A DNA stretch of 64,000 nucleotides from Trinickia dinghuensis (lineage in GTDB: Bacteria; Pseudomonadota; Gammaproteobacteria; Burkholderiales; Burkholderiaceae), in assembly GCF_003367175.1 (NCBI RefSeq), contig NZ_QRGA01000003.1, forward strand, positions 496,681 through 560,680, in the 5' to 3' direction. This document shows positions 46,167 to 55,380 of the stretch, in pieces; the stretch's first letter is position 1; the number at the start of each line of letters is the position of its first letter. The position numbers were made by a program, and so were the translations under genes. Below the pieces are notes generated by a model. That model did not search any database. It saw nothing but the letters and a program-made list of their open reading frames with translations, and was not told the origin of the DNA.

Positions 46167-47936
46167 AAAGACACCCCCCTCGTTGCCGCGCTGACCGCGG
46201 CGTTCATCGCAACGAGCACGCTCGCCGTCGGCGCCATGGCCGCCTCGCGCCCTGCCGTCGAGGCGCGCGACGGCATGGTCGTCACCTCGCAGCATCTCGC
46301 CTCGCAAGTCGGCGTCGACATCCTGAAGATGGGCGGCAACGCGATCGACGCGGCCGTGGCAGTCGGCTATGCGCAGGCGGTGGTCAATCCGTGCTGCGGC
46401 AACATCGGCGGGGGCGGCTTCATGACGATCCACCTCGCCGACGGCCGCGACACCTTCATCAACTTCCGCGAAACGGCGCCAGCCGCCGCCACCGCGAACA
46501 TGTACCTCGATGCGCAGGGCAACATCAAGAAAGGCGCGAGCTTGTTTGGCTACGGTGCGGTAGGCGTGCCGGGCACGGTGATGGGGATGGACCTCGCCGA
46601 GCGCAAGTACGGCAAGCTCACGCGCGAACAAGTGATGGCGCCGGCGATCAAGCTCGCGCGCGACGGCTTCGTGCTGACGCGTGCCGATACCGACATCCTC
46701 GACACGACCGTCAAGCGCTTCGCGCAAGACCCGGGCATCGCCCGCATCTTCCTGCGCAAGGACGGCACGCCGCTGCAGCCCGGCGATCGCCTCGTGCAGA
46801 AGGACTTGGCCAATACGCTCGAAGCCATTTCGAAGCGCGGCCCCGACGCGTTCTACAAGGGCAAGATTCCGCAAGAAATCGAAGCGGCATCGAAAGAAAA
46901 CGGCGGCCTGCTGACGGCCGCCGATTTCTCGAATTATCGCGCCACCGAAATGACGCCCGTGACCTGCGACTATCACGGCTACACGTTCATCTCGGCGCCG
47001 CCCCCGAGTTCGGGCGGCACGACGATGTGCGAGATTCTGAACACGTTGGCAGGCTACGATCTGAAGAGCTACGGCTGGCATTCGGCCGAAGCGGTGCACT
47101 ACATGGCCGAGGCGATGCGTCATGCCTACGCCGATCGCAACACGAAGCTCGGCGATCCGGCATTCGTGAAGAACCCGCTCGACCAACTGCTCAGCCCGTC
47201 ATACGCGGCGCAGATTCGCGCCTCGATCCCGGCCGACAAAGCCACGCCGTCGATGGACCTGGCCGACGCCGCATCGCTGCCCGAAAAGAAGGAGACGACG
47301 CATTATTCGATCGTCGACAAGCAAGGCAATGCCGTTTCGACGACCTACACGGTCAACGGCCGCTTCGGCGCCGTCGTCATGACGCCGGGCACGGGCTTCT
47401 TCCTGAACGACGAGATGGACGACTTCACGTCGAAGGTCGGCGCGCAAAACATGTTCGGTCTCGTGCAAGGCCCGAACAATGCAATCGCACCGGGCAAGCG
47501 CCCGCTGTCGTCGATGGCGCCGACGATCGTGACGAAGGACGGCAAGGTGTTCCTCGTGATCGGCTCGCCGGGCGGCTCGCGCATCATCACGACGACGCTC
47601 GAGACGGCGATCGACATCATCGACTACGGCATGGAGCCGCAGGAAGCGGTCGATGCCGCGCGGATTCACGAGCAGTGGCTGCCTGATGTCGTCTACTACG
47701 AGCCGTACGGGATCTCGGCCGATACGCTGAAGATTCTCAAGAGCGAAGGCTACAAGATGGTCCAGCAAACGCCGTGGGGCGCGGCTGAGCTGATCGAAGT
47801 GGGACTCCCCGGTCTTGCCGCGGACGCTTCGCAAAGCTCGGGGAACGATTCGTCGGTGGGGGGCAAGGTGCGCGTCGGGTATTTCTACGGCGCGAACGAC
47901 GAGCGGCGTCCGGCAGGGGAAGCGCTAGGGTATTAA
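46143..47936 (+). CDS. ggt: Gamma-glutamyltransferase (gamma-glutamyltranspeptidase)
   Basis: A 597-residue periplasmic enzyme that cleaves glutathione and other gamma-glutamyl compounds. A signal peptide (to about AVGAMAASR) follows a run of Met-Lys. The proenzyme self-cleaves before Thr385 in KKETTHYSIVD, the N-terminal nucleophile of the small subunit. KRPLSSMAPTIV and GSPGGSRIITTTLE form the substrate site. NPCCGNIGGGGFM is the oxyanion loop region. The first four codons pairs are repeated ATGAAG hexamers. It lies just downstream of the RpiR gene and near a dipeptide transporter, fitting uptake of released Cys-Gly. Confidence 0.95.
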   Translation: MKMKMKMKKDTPLVAALTAAFIATSTLAVGAMAASRPAVEARDGMVVTSQHLASQVGVDILKMGGNAIDAAVAVGYAQAVVNPCCGNIGGGGFMTIHLADGRDTFINFRETAPAAATANMYLDAQGNIKKGASLFGYGAVGVPGTVMGMDLAERKYGKLTREQVMAPAIKLARDGFVLTRADTDILDTTVKRFAQDPGIARIFLRKDGTPLQPGDRLVQKDLANTLEAISKRGPDAFYKGKIPQEIEAASKENGGLLTAADFSNYRATEMTPVTCDYHGYTFISAPPPSSGGTTMCEILNTLAGYDLKSYGWHSAEAVHYMAEAMRHAYADRNTKLGDPAFVKNPLDQLLSPSYAAQIRASIPADKATPSMDLADAASLPEKKETTHYSIVDKQGNAVSTTYTVNGRFGAVVMTPGTGFFLNDEMDDFTSKVGAQNMFGLVQGPNNAIAPGKRPLSSMAPTIVTKDGKVFLVIGSPGGSRIITTTLETAIDIIDYGMEPQEAVDAARIHEQWLPDVVYYEPYGISADTLKILKSEGYKMVQQTPWGAAELIEVGLPGLAADASQSSGNDSSVGGKVRVGYFYGANDERRPAGEALGY

Positions 47937-47958
47937 GCGCTGGTAGAGACCGATGATC

Positions 47959-48005
47959 AGGACTGCCGACGATTCGCAATCGCTATTGCGAACGTCGGCA
48001 GTCCT
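47959..48005. terminator. Long hairpin between convergent ggt and metF
   Basis: AGGACTGCCGACG pairs with CGTCGGCAGTCCT, and inside it TTCGCAAT pairs with ATTGCGAA around a 4-base loop: 21 base pairs with one unpaired A. It lies between the ends of two convergent genes. No T-run follows on either strand, so it may be a bidirectional transcription stop of unusual kind or an RNA 3'-end stabiliser. Confidence 0.5.
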
Positions 48006-48070
48006 AACGAACAAAGTAACGACGGAACAAAGCCGGCGGCGACTTCAGTTACCGTGGCGACGCGCTGGCC

Positions 48071-48898
48071 TTACGCCAACCGCTCGCAAATCGCCTTGGT
48101 CGCCGTAGCGGCATTGAGCGTATAGAAATGCAGCCCCGGCGCGCCTTCCTTCACAAGCCGTTCGCATAGCTGCGTCACGACGTCGAGCCCGAAAGCGCGA
48201 ATCGCTTCCCGGTCGTCGCCGAAGCTTTCCAGCCGCTTGGCCACCCAGCGCGGCACTTCCGCCCCGCACATCTCCGAAAATCGCATGAGTTGCGAATAGT
48301 TCGTGATCGGCATGATGCCCGGCACGATCGGCACATCGACGCCGAGCTTGCGAGCTTCGTCGACGAAGCGCAAATACGCGTCGGCGTTATAGAAATACTG
48401 CGTGATCGCGGCATCCGCGCCCGCTTTGACCTTGCGCGCGAAGTTCTCGAGATCGTGGCGCGGCGAGCGCGCCTGCGGGTGATACTCGGGATACGCGGCC
48501 ACTTCGATGCGGAACCAGTCGCCGTGCTCGGCACGGATGAAAGCGACCAGTTCGGACGCATAGCGCAGTTCGCCCACCTCGCCCATGCCCGAAGGCAAAT
48601 CGCCGCGCAACGCGACGATATGGCGGATGCCGTTCGAGCGATAGCGCTCGAGAATCGCACGCAGGCTTTCCTTCGACGAGCCGATGCACGACAGATGAGG
48701 CGCGGCTTCGATACCGTCCTTGGCCATGTCGAGCACGGTATCGAGCGTGCCCTGCTGAGTCGATCCGCCCGCGCCGAAGGTGACCGAGACGAACTTGGGC
48801 TTGAGCGGCGCCAATTGCGCGCGCGTCGCGCGCAGCTTCTCGACGCCGTCGGGCGTCTTAGGCGGAAAAAATTCGAAAGAGATTTCGATGGGATTCAT
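48071..48898 (-). CDS. metF: 5,10-methylenetetrahydrofolate reductase
   Basis: A 275-residue flavoenzyme that makes 5-methyl-THF for methionine synthesis. IEISFEFFPPKTPDGVEKL at the N-terminus, FVSVTFGAGGSTQQGT, and ALRGDLP are the MetF signatures (the FFPPKT Glu is the catalytic acid). It is the last gene of ahcY / PF04020 / metF on the minus strand, a recurrent betaproteobacterial arrangement that recycles homocysteine. It should share the SAH riboswitch upstream of ahcY. Confidence 0.96.
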   Translation of the reverse strand: MNPIEISFEFFPPKTPDGVEKLRATRAQLAPLKPKFVSVTFGAGGSTQQGTLDTVLDMAKDGIEAAPHLSCIGSSKESLRAILERYRSNGIRHIVALRGDLPSGMGEVGELRYASELVAFIRAEHGDWFRIEVAAYPEYHPQARSPRHDLENFARKVKAGADAAITQYFYNADAYLRFVDEARKLGVDVPIVPGIMPITNYSQLMRFSEMCGAEVPRWVAKRLESFGDDREAIRAFGLDVVTQLCERLVKEGAPGLHFYTLNAATATKAICERLA

Positions 48899-48934
48899 GA
48901 TCCGCTTCTTGATCCGGTGTTATCCGAGCCGCGA

Positions 48935-49288
48935 TCAGCCGAGGCTGCGATTGCCGAAGATCAGTGCCGACAACAGCCACGACACGATGCTGTACAAGAT
49001 CGAACCGAAGAACGCCGACCAAAACCCCGACACCTCGAAGCCCTTCAACAGCGACGCCGCGAGCCAGAAGCACAAGGCGTTGACGACGAGAATGAAGAAC
49101 CCGAGCGTGACGATCGTGACCGGCAGCGTGAGCACGATCAACACCGGCCGCAGCAAGGCATTGATGAGCCCGAGCACGAGCGCGACGATGAGTGCCGTGC
49201 CGAAGCTGCGAATGTGGATCGACGGCACGAGATACGTGATGATCAGCAGCGCGAGCGCATTGATCACCCAAGTCAGCAGCACGGTCAT
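48935..49288 (-). CDS. PF04020 (phage-holin-4 superfamily) membrane protein
   Basis: A 117-residue inner-membrane protein with four hydrophobic segments. It starts MTVLLTWVINALALLIITYL; GLINALLRPVLIVLTLPVTI and FFILVVNALCFWLA are the family core. Despite the superfamily name this is not evidence of a phage; the gene is a regular partner between ahcY and metF in betaproteobacteria. AAGGA lies 7 bases before the ATG at 49288. Function unknown. Confidence 0.88.
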   Translation of the reverse strand: MTVLLTWVINALALLIITYLVPSIHIRSFGTALIVALVLGLINALLRPVLIVLTLPVTIVTLGFFILVVNALCFWLAASLLKGFEVSGFWSAFFGSILYSIVSWLLSALIFGNRSLG

Positions 49289-49501
49289 AGCGGGTTCCTT
49301 CGGCGTTTGGTCGAATGTTCTCGGACGGTTGACGGCAAGACGGCTTCGAGTCGCGGCGCGATGCCGCGCGGCTCGGTATTGCATTGAACGAAGGCGGCGC
49401 CGCGCACCGGCGGCACCGCCTCGATACCGTTACCCGCCTCTGCCGGTGGCGGGCGCGCCTCGCACTCATGTCGAGCGAGACGTCCCGGCCGGCTCACGCG
49501 A

Positions 49502-50920
49502 TCAATAACGATAGTGGTTCGGCTTGAACGGGCCGTTCTTCTCGACGCCGATGTAGTTCGCCTGCGCATCCGACAGCACGGTCAGGTTGACCCCGATACG
49601 GGCCAGGTGCAGTCGTGCGACCTTCTCGTCGAGATGCTTCGGCAGCACATATACCTTGTTCTCGTACTGGCCGCCGCGCGTGAACAGCTCGATTTGCGCG
49701 AGCGTCTGGTTGGCGAACGAGTTCGACATCACGAACGACGGGTGGCCCGTCGCGCAGCCGAGGTTCACGAGACGCCCTTCGGCCAGCAGAATCACACGCT
49801 TGCCGTCCGGGAAGATGATGTGATCGACCTGCGGCTTGATGTTTTCCCACGTGTATTGGCGCGTCGAAGCGACGTCGATTTCCGAATCGAAGTGGCCGAT
49901 GTTGCAGACGATCGCGTTGTGGCGCATCGCCTTCATATGATCGTGACCGATCACGTGGTAGTTGCCCGTGGCCGTCACGAAAATATCGGCCTTGTCGGCC
50001 GCGTAGTCCATCGTCACGACGCGGTAGCCTTCCATCGCGGCCTGCAGCGCGCAGATCGGATCGATTTCCGTGACCCACACCGTCGCACCGAGCCCGCGCA
50101 GCGATTGTGCGCAGCCCTTGCCCACGTCGCCGTAGCCAGCCACGACGGCGATCTTGCCCGCGATCATGACGTCGGTCGCGCGCTTGATGCCGTCGACGAG
50201 CGATTCGCGGCAGCCGTAGAGGTTGTCGAACTTCGACTTCGTGACGGAATCGTTGACGTTGATGGCCGGGAACGGCAGGCGGCCGTCCTTTTCCATCTGA
50301 TAGAGGCGATGCACGCCCGTCGTCGTTTCTTCGGTCACGCCCTTGATCTGCGAGAGGCGCTTCGAGTACCAGGAGCCATCGATCTCGAGATGGCGCTCGA
50401 TCGACTTGAACAGCGCGACTTCTTCCTCGTTAGTCGGCTTGCCGATGACCGAACGATACTTCTCGGCCTTCGAGCCGAGGATCAGCAGCAGCGTCGCATC
50501 GCCGCCGTCGTCGAGGATCATGTTCGCGAACTCGCCGTTCGGCCATTCGAAGATGCGGTGCGAATACTCCCAGTACTCGTCGAGCGATTCGCCCTTGAAC
50601 GCGAACACGGGCGTGCCGCTCTTCGCGATGGCGGCCGCGGCATGGTCCTGCGTGGAGAAGATGTTGCACGATGCCCAGCGCACGTCGGCGCCCAGCGCCT
50701 TGAGCGTCTCGATCAGCACGCCCGTTTGGATCGTCATGTGCAGCGAACCGGCGATGCGCGCACCCTTCAGCGGCTGAGCGGCTTTGTATTCTTCGCGGAT
50801 TTGCATGAGACCGGGCATTTCGGTCTCGGCGATCGTCAATTCCTTGCGGCCCCAATCGGCGAGCGACAGGTCGGCAACGATGAAATCTTGATTTTTCGAA
50901 TCGATAACTGCGGCGTTCAT
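49502..50920 (-). CDS. ahcY: S-adenosylhomocysteine hydrolase
   Basis: A 472-residue NAD-dependent enzyme splitting SAH to adenosine and homocysteine. [19 protein letters not shown] opens the catalytic domain, [20 protein letters not shown] is the NAD-binding loop, and the C-terminus ends KPNHYRY with the family's essential Lys/Tyr tail. The start at 50920 has AGGAGGG upstream, within the expression platform of the SAH riboswitch. The longer frame to 50986 lies inside the riboswitch and is not used. Confidence 0.97.
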   Translation of the reverse strand: MNAAVIDSKNQDFIVADLSLADWGRKELTIAETEMPGLMQIREEYKAAQPLKGARIAGSLHMTIQTGVLIETLKALGADVRWASCNIFSTQDHAAAAIAKSGTPVFAFKGESLDEYWEYSHRIFEWPNGEFANMILDDGGDATLLLILGSKAEKYRSVIGKPTNEEEVALFKSIERHLEIDGSWYSKRLSQIKGVTEETTTGVHRLYQMEKDGRLPFPAINVNDSVTKSKFDNLYGCRESLVDGIKRATDVMIAGKIAVVAGYGDVGKGCAQSLRGLGATVWVTEIDPICALQAAMEGYRVVTMDYAADKADIFVTATGNYHVIGHDHMKAMRHNAIVCNIGHFDSEIDVASTRQYTWENIKPQVDHIIFPDGKRVILLAEGRLVNLGCATGHPSFVMSNSFANQTLAQIELFTRGGQYENKVYVLPKHLDEKVARLHLARIGVNLTVLSDAQANYIGVEKNGPFKPNHYRY

Positions 50921-50957
50921 CACGCCCTCCTTTTCTAAATGAGTTCTAGAAAAAATA

Positions 50958-51070
50958 GACGTGAGCGCCGTTCGATGGAGCGGCACGCCCGCGCAGCTAA
51001 CGCGCTAACGGCATACCGTCCGATTGAATTCCGAGCCTGGCGGGTGGCCCCGTCGCAACGCTCCTCGGAA
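50958..51070 (-). ncRNA. SAH riboswitch
   Basis: The 5' leader of ahcY contains the class consensus in order on the minus strand: CCGAGGAGCG (51068-51059), GCCAGGCTCGG (51041-51031) and AACGGCGCTCACG (50972-50960). CCGAG pairs with CTCGG (P1), and GAGCG can pair with CGCTC to form the pseudoknot. A variable GC-rich stem lies between. A -10-like TACAAT is at 51085-51080, just before the element. SAH binding turns expression of ahcY and the downstream genes on. Confidence 0.88.
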
Positions 51071-51141
51071 GTGGCTGGCATTGTAGCATCAATAATCATC
51101 ACGCCATTGCGGCAAAGACCGTGCCGCGACGCGGGTGTTTC

Positions 51142-51870
51142 CTAGCCCAGCGTCGCGCCGAGCAGCGGTGCGAGCAGCACCATGACGACGCCGGCGATCA
51201 TCATCGTCAGGCTCGCGATGACACCTTCCTCGCTGCCGAGTTCACGCGCCTTCGCGGTGCCCACGCCGTGCGCGGCCGCGCCGAACATGACACCGCGAGC
51301 CAGGCGGCTGCGCAGCGGCAGGACAAGCAGCACGAGTTCGCCGAGCAGCATCCCGCAGATGCCCGTCGCGATCACGAACAGCGCCGTCAACTGCTTCGGC
51401 GCGTGAATCTGATCGGACACCGCGAGCGCGAACGGCGTCGACACGGAGCGCGTCATGAGACTGCGCGCGACATCCGGTGCGAGATGCAGCAGCTTCGCGA
51501 GGGCGAACGATCCGCTGACCGCCACGACGATCCCCACCGTCACGCCGGCCGCGAGCGAGATCCAATGGCGCCGCATCAAGTCGCGGTATTCGTAGATCGG
51601 CACGGCGAACGCCACCGTGGCCGGGCCCAGCAGCCACATGAGCCAGCGGGTATCGGCGAAGTAGACCGAGTAGGGAATGCGCATCGCGAGCACCACCACG
51701 GCGAGCATCGCGGGGACGATCACGAGCGGCGTGAGCCACGGCTGCTTGAAGCGGGCATACAGGCGCTTGCCCAACGCGTAAAAGGCGATCGTCAACACGA
51801 AGCACGCCGCGGCCACCCATTGCGGCCGGGCCTCGGCAACGGGCCAGGACAGGATCGATGAAACCGACAT
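51142..51870 (-). CDS. LrgB/CidB-family membrane protein
   Basis: A 242-residue protein with about seven segments. YKP-like LGKRLYARFKQPWLTPLVIV near the start, LARGVMFGAAAHGVGTAKAR and ELGSEEGVIASLTMMIAGVV near the end are the LrgB signature. With its CidA/LrgA partner it forms a holin/antiholin-like system linked to cell lysis and to pyruvate or glycolate transport in various bacteria. It follows the cidA-like gene by 86 bases and is regulated in all likelihood by the divergent LysR protein. Confidence 0.9.
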   Translation of the reverse strand: MSVSSILSWPVAEARPQWVAAACFVLTIAFYALGKRLYARFKQPWLTPLVIVPAMLAVVVLAMRIPYSVYFADTRWLMWLLGPATVAFAVPIYEYRDLMRRHWISLAAGVTVGIVVAVSGSFALAKLLHLAPDVARSLMTRSVSTPFALAVSDQIHAPKQLTALFVIATGICGMLLGELVLLVLPLRSRLARGVMFGAAAHGVGTAKARELGSEEGVIASLTMMIAGVVMVLLAPLLGATLG

Positions 51871-51956
51871 GACGTATTCCCCGGTATCGTTTTGCAGTCT
51901 TTCGACGGTTCAACTTTTCAATTTCACGGCGTTGCGTGCTGCGTGCTATCCGCGCT

Positions 51957-52376
51957 TCACGCCGCCGCCACGTGCGCACGGCGCAGCGCGAGCCGGCGCT
52001 CGAGACGCACCGCCTGATCGACGGTGAACGCGACGGCCACCAAGACCGTCAACGTCCCGCAGATGACGACGAGCGCGAGGCGCCACCCGTCGGACTTGAA
52101 CAGGCCGCCGTATTGCACGACCGCGACAGCCGCCGGAACGAAGAACAGGAGCAGCTCGGACAGCAGCCAGTCGGCGCCGGCCTTGACCCAGCGCGGCCTG
52201 ATGCCGCCCGTGAGCAGGGCGACGAGCAACACCCCCAGGCCCACTACGCTGCCGGGGATCGGCAGATCCAGATGCCGCGAGGCGAAATCGGCAACGAACC
52301 ATACAGCGGCCAACAGCGCGCTCTGCGCCACGATCCGGGCCACGCCGGTCAGGCTCTCGATCGATTTCTTCGTCAT
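51957..52376 (-). CDS. CidA/LrgA-family holin-like protein
   Basis: A 139-residue membrane protein with four segments. LDLPIPGSVVGLGVLLVALL is the family signature, and WLLSELLLFFVPAAVAVVQY is the second conserved helix pair. The C-terminus is basic (RLERRLALRRAHVAAA). The start at 52376 has GGGGG 7 bases upstream. It leads the cidA/lrgB unit and is divergent from a LysR gene, the same layout as cidR-cidAB in Gram-positives. Confidence 0.9.
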   Translation of the reverse strand: MTKKSIESLTGVARIVAQSALLAAVWFVADFASRHLDLPIPGSVVGLGVLLVALLTGGIRPRWVKAGADWLLSELLLFFVPAAVAVVQYGGLFKSDGWRLALVVICGTLTVLVAVAFTVDQAVRLERRLALRRAHVAAA

Positions 52377-52492
52377 GGCAAAACCCCCTATTGACTCCAC
52401 GAAGAAATTGTATAAGCACACACTCCATAAATAAAATGACTTAAACTTATCGCTTGCATTCCAATTTGGAACAATCGCAATCGAGGACCGTC

Positions 52493-53446
52493 ATGGAGCT
52501 ACGCGCGCTGCGCTATTTCGCCGAGGTCGTCCGGCAGCAGAGTTTCACGCTCGCGGCCGAGCGCATGTTCGTCACGCAGCCCACCATCAGCAAGATGGTC
52601 AAGGCGCTGGAGGAAGAGATCGGCGCGCCGCTGCTGCTGCGCGAAGGCCGCCAGATGGTGCTGACCGACGAGGGACGCATCGTCTTTCAGCGCGGGCAGG
52701 ACGTGCTGGCGGCCTATGCGCAATTGCAGGCCGAACTCGACGACGTCGGCACGCTCGGCCGAGGCGCCCTGACGATCGGCATTCCGCCGATGGGCGGCTC
52801 GCTGTTCACGCCCATCATCGCCGCGTTCCGCCGCCGCTATCCGAAGATCGAACTGAAGTTGTTCGAGCAGGGATCCCGCGCCATCGAGGCGGCGCTGCTG
52901 GCGGGGGAACTCGAATTCGGCGGCGTGCTGCTGCCCGTCGACGAGCAGGTGTTCGACGTGCTGCCGATGTCGCTGCAGCTGCTGTGGGTCGTCGCGCCCC
53001 ACGGCTCGCGCTTCGACGCCGCGCGCGAAGTGCGCCTGCCCGATCTCGCCGCCGAGCCGTTCGTCTATTACGGCGAGAGCTTGGCGCTCAACGATGTCGT
53101 CACGCGCGCGTGCAGCGACGCGGGCTTCGCGCCGCAGATCGTCTCGCGCAGCAGCCATTGGGATTTCATGGCCGCGCTCGTGCGCGCCGGGGTCGGCATC
53201 GCGCTGCTGCCCGCGCCGTACTGCCGGCGGCTCGATCCCACGCAGTTCACCTGCCGGCCCGTGGTCGAACCCGAGATCCGCTGGGAGATGGCCATCGCCT
53301 GGCGCAAAAGCGGGTATCTCTCGCATGCCGCGCGCGCGTGGCTCGATGTCGCACGCGAAACGCTGCCGGGCCAGCCGGGTGACGACGATTTCGTCTACAC
53401 GCGCGCGGACAATGCGGGCGAAACGCCCAAAGACAAGGACGATTGA
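52493..53446 (+). CDS. LysR-family regulator (CidR-like by context)
   Basis: A 317-residue LysR regulator. MELRALRYFAEVVRQQSFTL and AAERMFVTQPTISKMVKALE is the winged helix-turn-helix; the effector domain starts near GRGALTIGIPPMGG. The ATG at 52493 matches the family's usual start. It is divergent from the cidA/lrgB pair (116 bases between starts), so that pair is its likely target. Its 3' end overlaps the convergent GMC gene by 52 bases. Confidence 0.88.
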   Translation: MELRALRYFAEVVRQQSFTLAAERMFVTQPTISKMVKALEEEIGAPLLLREGRQMVLTDEGRIVFQRGQDVLAAYAQLQAELDDVGTLGRGALTIGIPPMGGSLFTPIIAAFRRRYPKIELKLFEQGSRAIEAALLAGELEFGGVLLPVDEQVFDVLPMSLQLLWVVAPHGSRFDAAREVRLPDLAAEPFVYYGESLALNDVVTRACSDAGFAPQIVSRSSHWDFMAALVRAGVGIALLPAPYCRRLDPTQFTCRPVVEPEIRWEMAIAWRKSGYLSHAARAWLDVARETLPGQPGDDDFVYTRADNAGETPKDKDD

Positions 53447-55071
53447 GCCCCACCGCGCGCCTGCGCGATGAAATCCGCGGCGCGCTCGGCGATCATGACG
53501 GCCGGCGCGTTCGTATTGCCGCCGATCAGCGTCGGCATCACCGAAGCATCGACGACGCGCAGGCCTGTGACGCCCCGCACACAGAGCATCGGATCGACGA
53601 CGGCGTGCGCATCGCTGCCCATGCGGCACGTGCCGACCGGGTGATAGATCGTATCGGCATGGCGCGCGATCGCCTCGCGCAGTTCGGCGTCGGTCGCGTG
53701 CGGCGGAACGTAGAGCAGGCGCCCCCCTTGCTCGGCCAGCGCCGGCGAAGCGACGATGCGCAGCGCGACGCGCACGCCGGCGAGCAGCGTCTCGGCATCG
53801 GACGGATCCGCAAGGAAACGCGGATCGATTCGGGGCGCCACGCGTGCGTCGGCGCTCGCGAGGGTGACAGTCCCGCGGCTCCTGGGCCGCAGCACGCAGA
53901 CATGGACCGAGTAGCCGTGCCCCCAATGTAGACGCCGGCTGTGATCGTCGACGAGCGCCGCGCAAAAGTGCAGCTGCAGGTCAGGACGATCGAGCAACGC
54001 ATCGGTCTTGATGAAACCGCCGGCCTCGGCGACGTTGCTCGACCACATCCCCTCGCCGCGCCGCAAGAAGGCCGGCAATTGCGCGATCATCTTCGCGAAG
54101 CCGCGCAGCGAGTAGCCGACCGGCTCCGTGCTGGAGACGCGCACGTTCAATGTGAAATCGACGTGATCGACGAGATTGCGGCCTACGTCCGGCGCTTCGT
54201 GCACGAGCGGCACGCCAAGCGCGCGCAACGTCTCGCTCGGGCCGATACCGGAGCACATCAGCAACTGCGGCGAGCCGAACGCACCGGCCGCGAGGATCAC
54301 TTCAGCGCGCGCGGTCAGCGTTTCGATGCGACCCTCGCGCATGATCTCGACGCCGGTGGCTCGGCGTGCGCCGTCGAACAGCACACGCAGCACGCAAGCG
54401 CCGACGATCGTATCGACGTTCGCAAGCGAACCCGCACCAGACGATGAGGCGCTCGGGTCATACAGATACGCACGGGCGACGCTGCAGCGCCGTCCATCGC
54501 GCTGCGTCACCTGATAGAAGCCGACGCCTTCTTGATCGGCGCCGTTGAAATCGTCGTTCGCGCGATAGCCCGCTTCGATCGCCGCGGCGACAAAGCGCGT
54601 CGAGAACGGATTGCGGAAGCGCAAGTCGGACACCGCGAGCGGCCCGCCCACGCCGTGCCATTCGTTCTCTCCGCGCGCGTTGTCTTCTGCGCGGCGAAAG
54701 TACGGCAACACCTCGGACCAGCCCCACCCGGTGCAGCCTAGACTTGCCCATTCGTCGTAATCGAGCGGATGGCCGCGCGTGTAGATCATCGCGTTGATCG
54801 CGCTCGAACCGCCGAGGCCGCGTCCGCGCGGCTGGTAGCCGCGGCGGCCGGCGAGGCCGGGCTGCGGCGCCGTGAGATAGCCGTAATTCGTCTTTAGTTT
54901 GAACGGCACGAGCGCGGCGAGGCCGAGCGGCGTATTGACGAGCCAATTGCGCGCCGTGTGTGGGCCCGCCTCGATCAATGCGATCGTCGCATCGGGACAT
55001 TGCCGCGCGAGCCGTCCCGCGAGCGCGCAGCCGCCGGAGCCTGCGCCGACGATGATGTAATCGTATTGCAT
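53395..55071 (-). CDS. GMC-family FAD oxidoreductase (alcohol/choline dehydrogenase-like)
   Basis: A 558-residue flavoenzyme. MQYDYIIVGAGSGGCALAGR is the FAD Rossmann motif; GGSSAINAMIYTRGHPLDYD is the first GMC signature and AGAFGSPQLLMCSGIGP the second. The catalytic His is in DTIYHPVGTCRMG, and the second active-site residue lies in VMPTLIGGNTNAP. Substrates are primary alcohols or choline. The ATG at 55071 has GGGAGGGG upstream. The last 20 residues extend into the convergent LysR gene. It is divergent from the AidB-like / ALDH pair, which would suit an alcohol-to-acid route. Confidence 0.92.
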   Translation of the reverse strand: MQYDYIIVGAGSGGCALAGRLARQCPDATIALIEAGPHTARNWLVNTPLGLAALVPFKLKTNYGYLTAPQPGLAGRRGYQPRGRGLGGSSAINAMIYTRGHPLDYDEWASLGCTGWGWSEVLPYFRRAEDNARGENEWHGVGGPLAVSDLRFRNPFSTRFVAAAIEAGYRANDDFNGADQEGVGFYQVTQRDGRRCSVARAYLYDPSASSSGAGSLANVDTIVGACVLRVLFDGARRATGVEIMREGRIETLTARAEVILAAGAFGSPQLLMCSGIGPSETLRALGVPLVHEAPDVGRNLVDHVDFTLNVRVSSTEPVGYSLRGFAKMIAQLPAFLRRGEGMWSSNVAEAGGFIKTDALLDRPDLQLHFCAALVDDHSRRLHWGHGYSVHVCVLRPRSRGTVTLASADARVAPRIDPRFLADPSDAETLLAGVRVALRIVASPALAEQGGRLLYVPPHATDAELREAIARHADTIYHPVGTCRMGSDAHAVVDPMLCVRGVTGLRVVDASVMPTLIGGNTNAPAVMIAERAADFIAQARGGAQSSLSLGVSPALSARV

Positions 55072-55380
55072 CCGCCCCTCCCTCTCTCCCATGTTCAGCA
55101 CCGTGCGGCGTAGGCGCGCCGGCCCGCATTCCGATGTTTTTCGCGCATTGTAGGGAGCGCGGCGAGGCATGCGGAACGCCCATCGCAGAGCGATTCCTCT
55201 AAACAAGGGCACTGCGCGAACCTATTATTGAGCCAGACGCGCATGCACGTGCCACCCTTTCCGCATGCGGTTCGAACGCCGACGCATCCCCCTTCCCCAG
55301 ACCGCTCGCGGCTTGTGCGCCGAATGTCGAACGCATCGCCGCCGAAAGCCCGCGCATGGGACCCGACTGGAGACACGCAT
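55072..55380. other. Divergent promoter region of GMC and AidB-like genes
   Basis: About 310 bases between two divergent genes. No coding sequence is convincing: plus-strand frames through here lack ribosome binding sites and family residues. Promoters for both genes are expected but no clear -35/-10 pair was found. Confidence 0.3.

Noticed and set aside
48935-49288. Prophage fragment suggested by the holin-4 name
   Set aside because: The protein is a conserved cellular membrane protein in the ahcY-metF operon; no other phage gene is near.
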